This document shows positions 22,778 to 23,158 of a DNA stretch of 23,158 bases, piece by piece (the stretch's first letter is position 1; each line of letters starts with the position of its first letter). The stretch lies in NCBI GenBank assembly GCA_964624765.1, contig CAZUZO010000042.1:1-23158 (forward strand), in the 5' to 3' direction. The position numbers and the translations under genes were made by a program. This DNA comes from JAGTVB01 sp964624765 (GTDB lineage Bacteria > Pseudomonadota > Gammaproteobacteria > HK1). The notes under the pieces are model-generated. The model did no database searches. It had not been told where the DNA came from and worked only from the letters and a program-made list of their open reading frames with translations.

Positions 22778-23158
22778 ATGAAGACCGTCCGCGATGCCTG
22801 CCAGCTTCAACCGAATGCGTTGTCCATTAAGCTCAGCGACCAGATCGAACAGCTCGATGAGCTGATTGCGACCGAGGGGGATGGCGCGGGCTTTTTCGAG
22901 AAAACCCATCTTACCCAGGGGATGCAAGACCTCATCGCCGAGGGGATCGCCCGCTTGGCCGGCGCCTCCTCGCAGGCGGTTTTCCACCTCAAGCAAGCCA
23001 TGGGTGGCGGTAAGACCCACCTGCTGGTGGGTTTCGGGCTCCTTGCTCGTCACCGAGATCTTCGCCATTGCTATTGCGCCGCGATCGAGCACGCGGATGC
23101 ATTCGAGAGCGCCCTCGTCGCGGCCTTCAACGGCCGCAACAATCCCGACCATTTCTTC
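22778..23158 (+). CDS. DUF499-type ATPase, N-terminal part (runs off the window)
   Basis: An uninterrupted frame of 127 codons starts at ATG 22778 and continues past the end. The start KTVRDACQLQPNALS, the segment FFEKTHLTQGMQDLI and the P-loop QAMGGGKTHLLVGF (Lys79, Thr80) match the N-terminus of DUF499-domain ATPases, large proteins of roughly 1,000 residues related to the PglY-type ATPases of BREX. From family knowledge, DUF499 ATPases occur in anti-phage arrays with DUF1156 DNA methylases and helicases. Only the first eighth or so of the protein is here, so the rest of the system would lie beyond 23158 on the plus strand. The ribosome binding site is weak (AGG about ten bases upstream). 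Confidence 0.75.
   Translation, partial: MKTVRDACQLQPNALSIKLSDQIEQLDELIATEGDGAGFFEKTHLTQGMQDLIAEGIARLAGASSQAVFHLKQAMGGGKTHLLVGFGLLARHRDLRHCYCAAIEHADAFESALVAAFNGRNNPDHFF

Noticed and set aside
22554..22781. 75-codon plus-strand frame before the DUF499-type gene
   Set aside because: No known domain or ribosome binding site; it overlaps the real start at 22778. It may be part of a decayed mobile element but cannot be supported.

Overview
The window looks like chromosome of a GC-rich gammaproteobacterium. Support comes from the prkA–yeaH–spoVR cluster, a YqgE/AlgH protein, a proteobacterial AroB and CheB-CheR/PAS signalling proteins. A Chromatiales- or Ectothiorhodospiraceae-like host is my inference and cannot be settled from this sequence alone.

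Layout. (1) 57–5377, minus strand: three overlapping signalling genes, a CheB-CheR-PAS fusion, a PAS sensor histidine kinase and a FixJ/LuxR-type response regulator, probably one operon. (2) 5931–7706, plus: long-chain acyl-CoA synthetase. (3) 8011–10272, minus: RecD2-type helicase with no ATG start. (4) 10957–11727, plus: YqgE/AlgH-family protein with an apparent export signal. (5) 12252–16861, plus: the stress operon prkA (AAA+ serine kinase), yeaH (VWA protein) and spoVR, behind a good sigma-54 promoter candidate. (6) 17004–17300, minus: a 98-aa unknown protein with its own sigma-70 promoter. (7) 17887–18993, plus: aroB. (8) 19000–23158: an accessory region with gene remnants (Uma2-like, REP-associated transposase-like), an unrecognised 385-aa protein, a translationally coupled DUF6978-like/DUF1828-DUF1829 pair, and the start of a divergent DUF499-type ATPase that runs off the window. 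Proteins of that last type are known from anti-phage gene arrays.

The most unusual feature is two unrelated families of short, non-coding inverted-repeat elements (MITE-like) in the intergenic spaces. Family 1 (about 140 bp, ends GAGGTTGTGAAAAAACC) has three full copies and two fragments. Family 2 (92, 143 and 217 bp, ends GAAGCTGTTTTAAAAA) has three copies. Both begin with G, end with C and are flanked by TNA trinucleotides, with perfect direct TNA duplications at three copies. At four gene ends the flanking TNA is itself the host gene's stop codon (TAA of the YqgE gene; TGA of spoVR, of the 98-aa gene and of the 385-aa gene). One family-1 copy exactly fills the space between two convergent stop codons. 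A TNA-targeting element that lands in a TAA or TGA stop would regenerate the stop by target duplication, so this may be a low-cost insertion strategy and a source of transcription-blocking palindromes.
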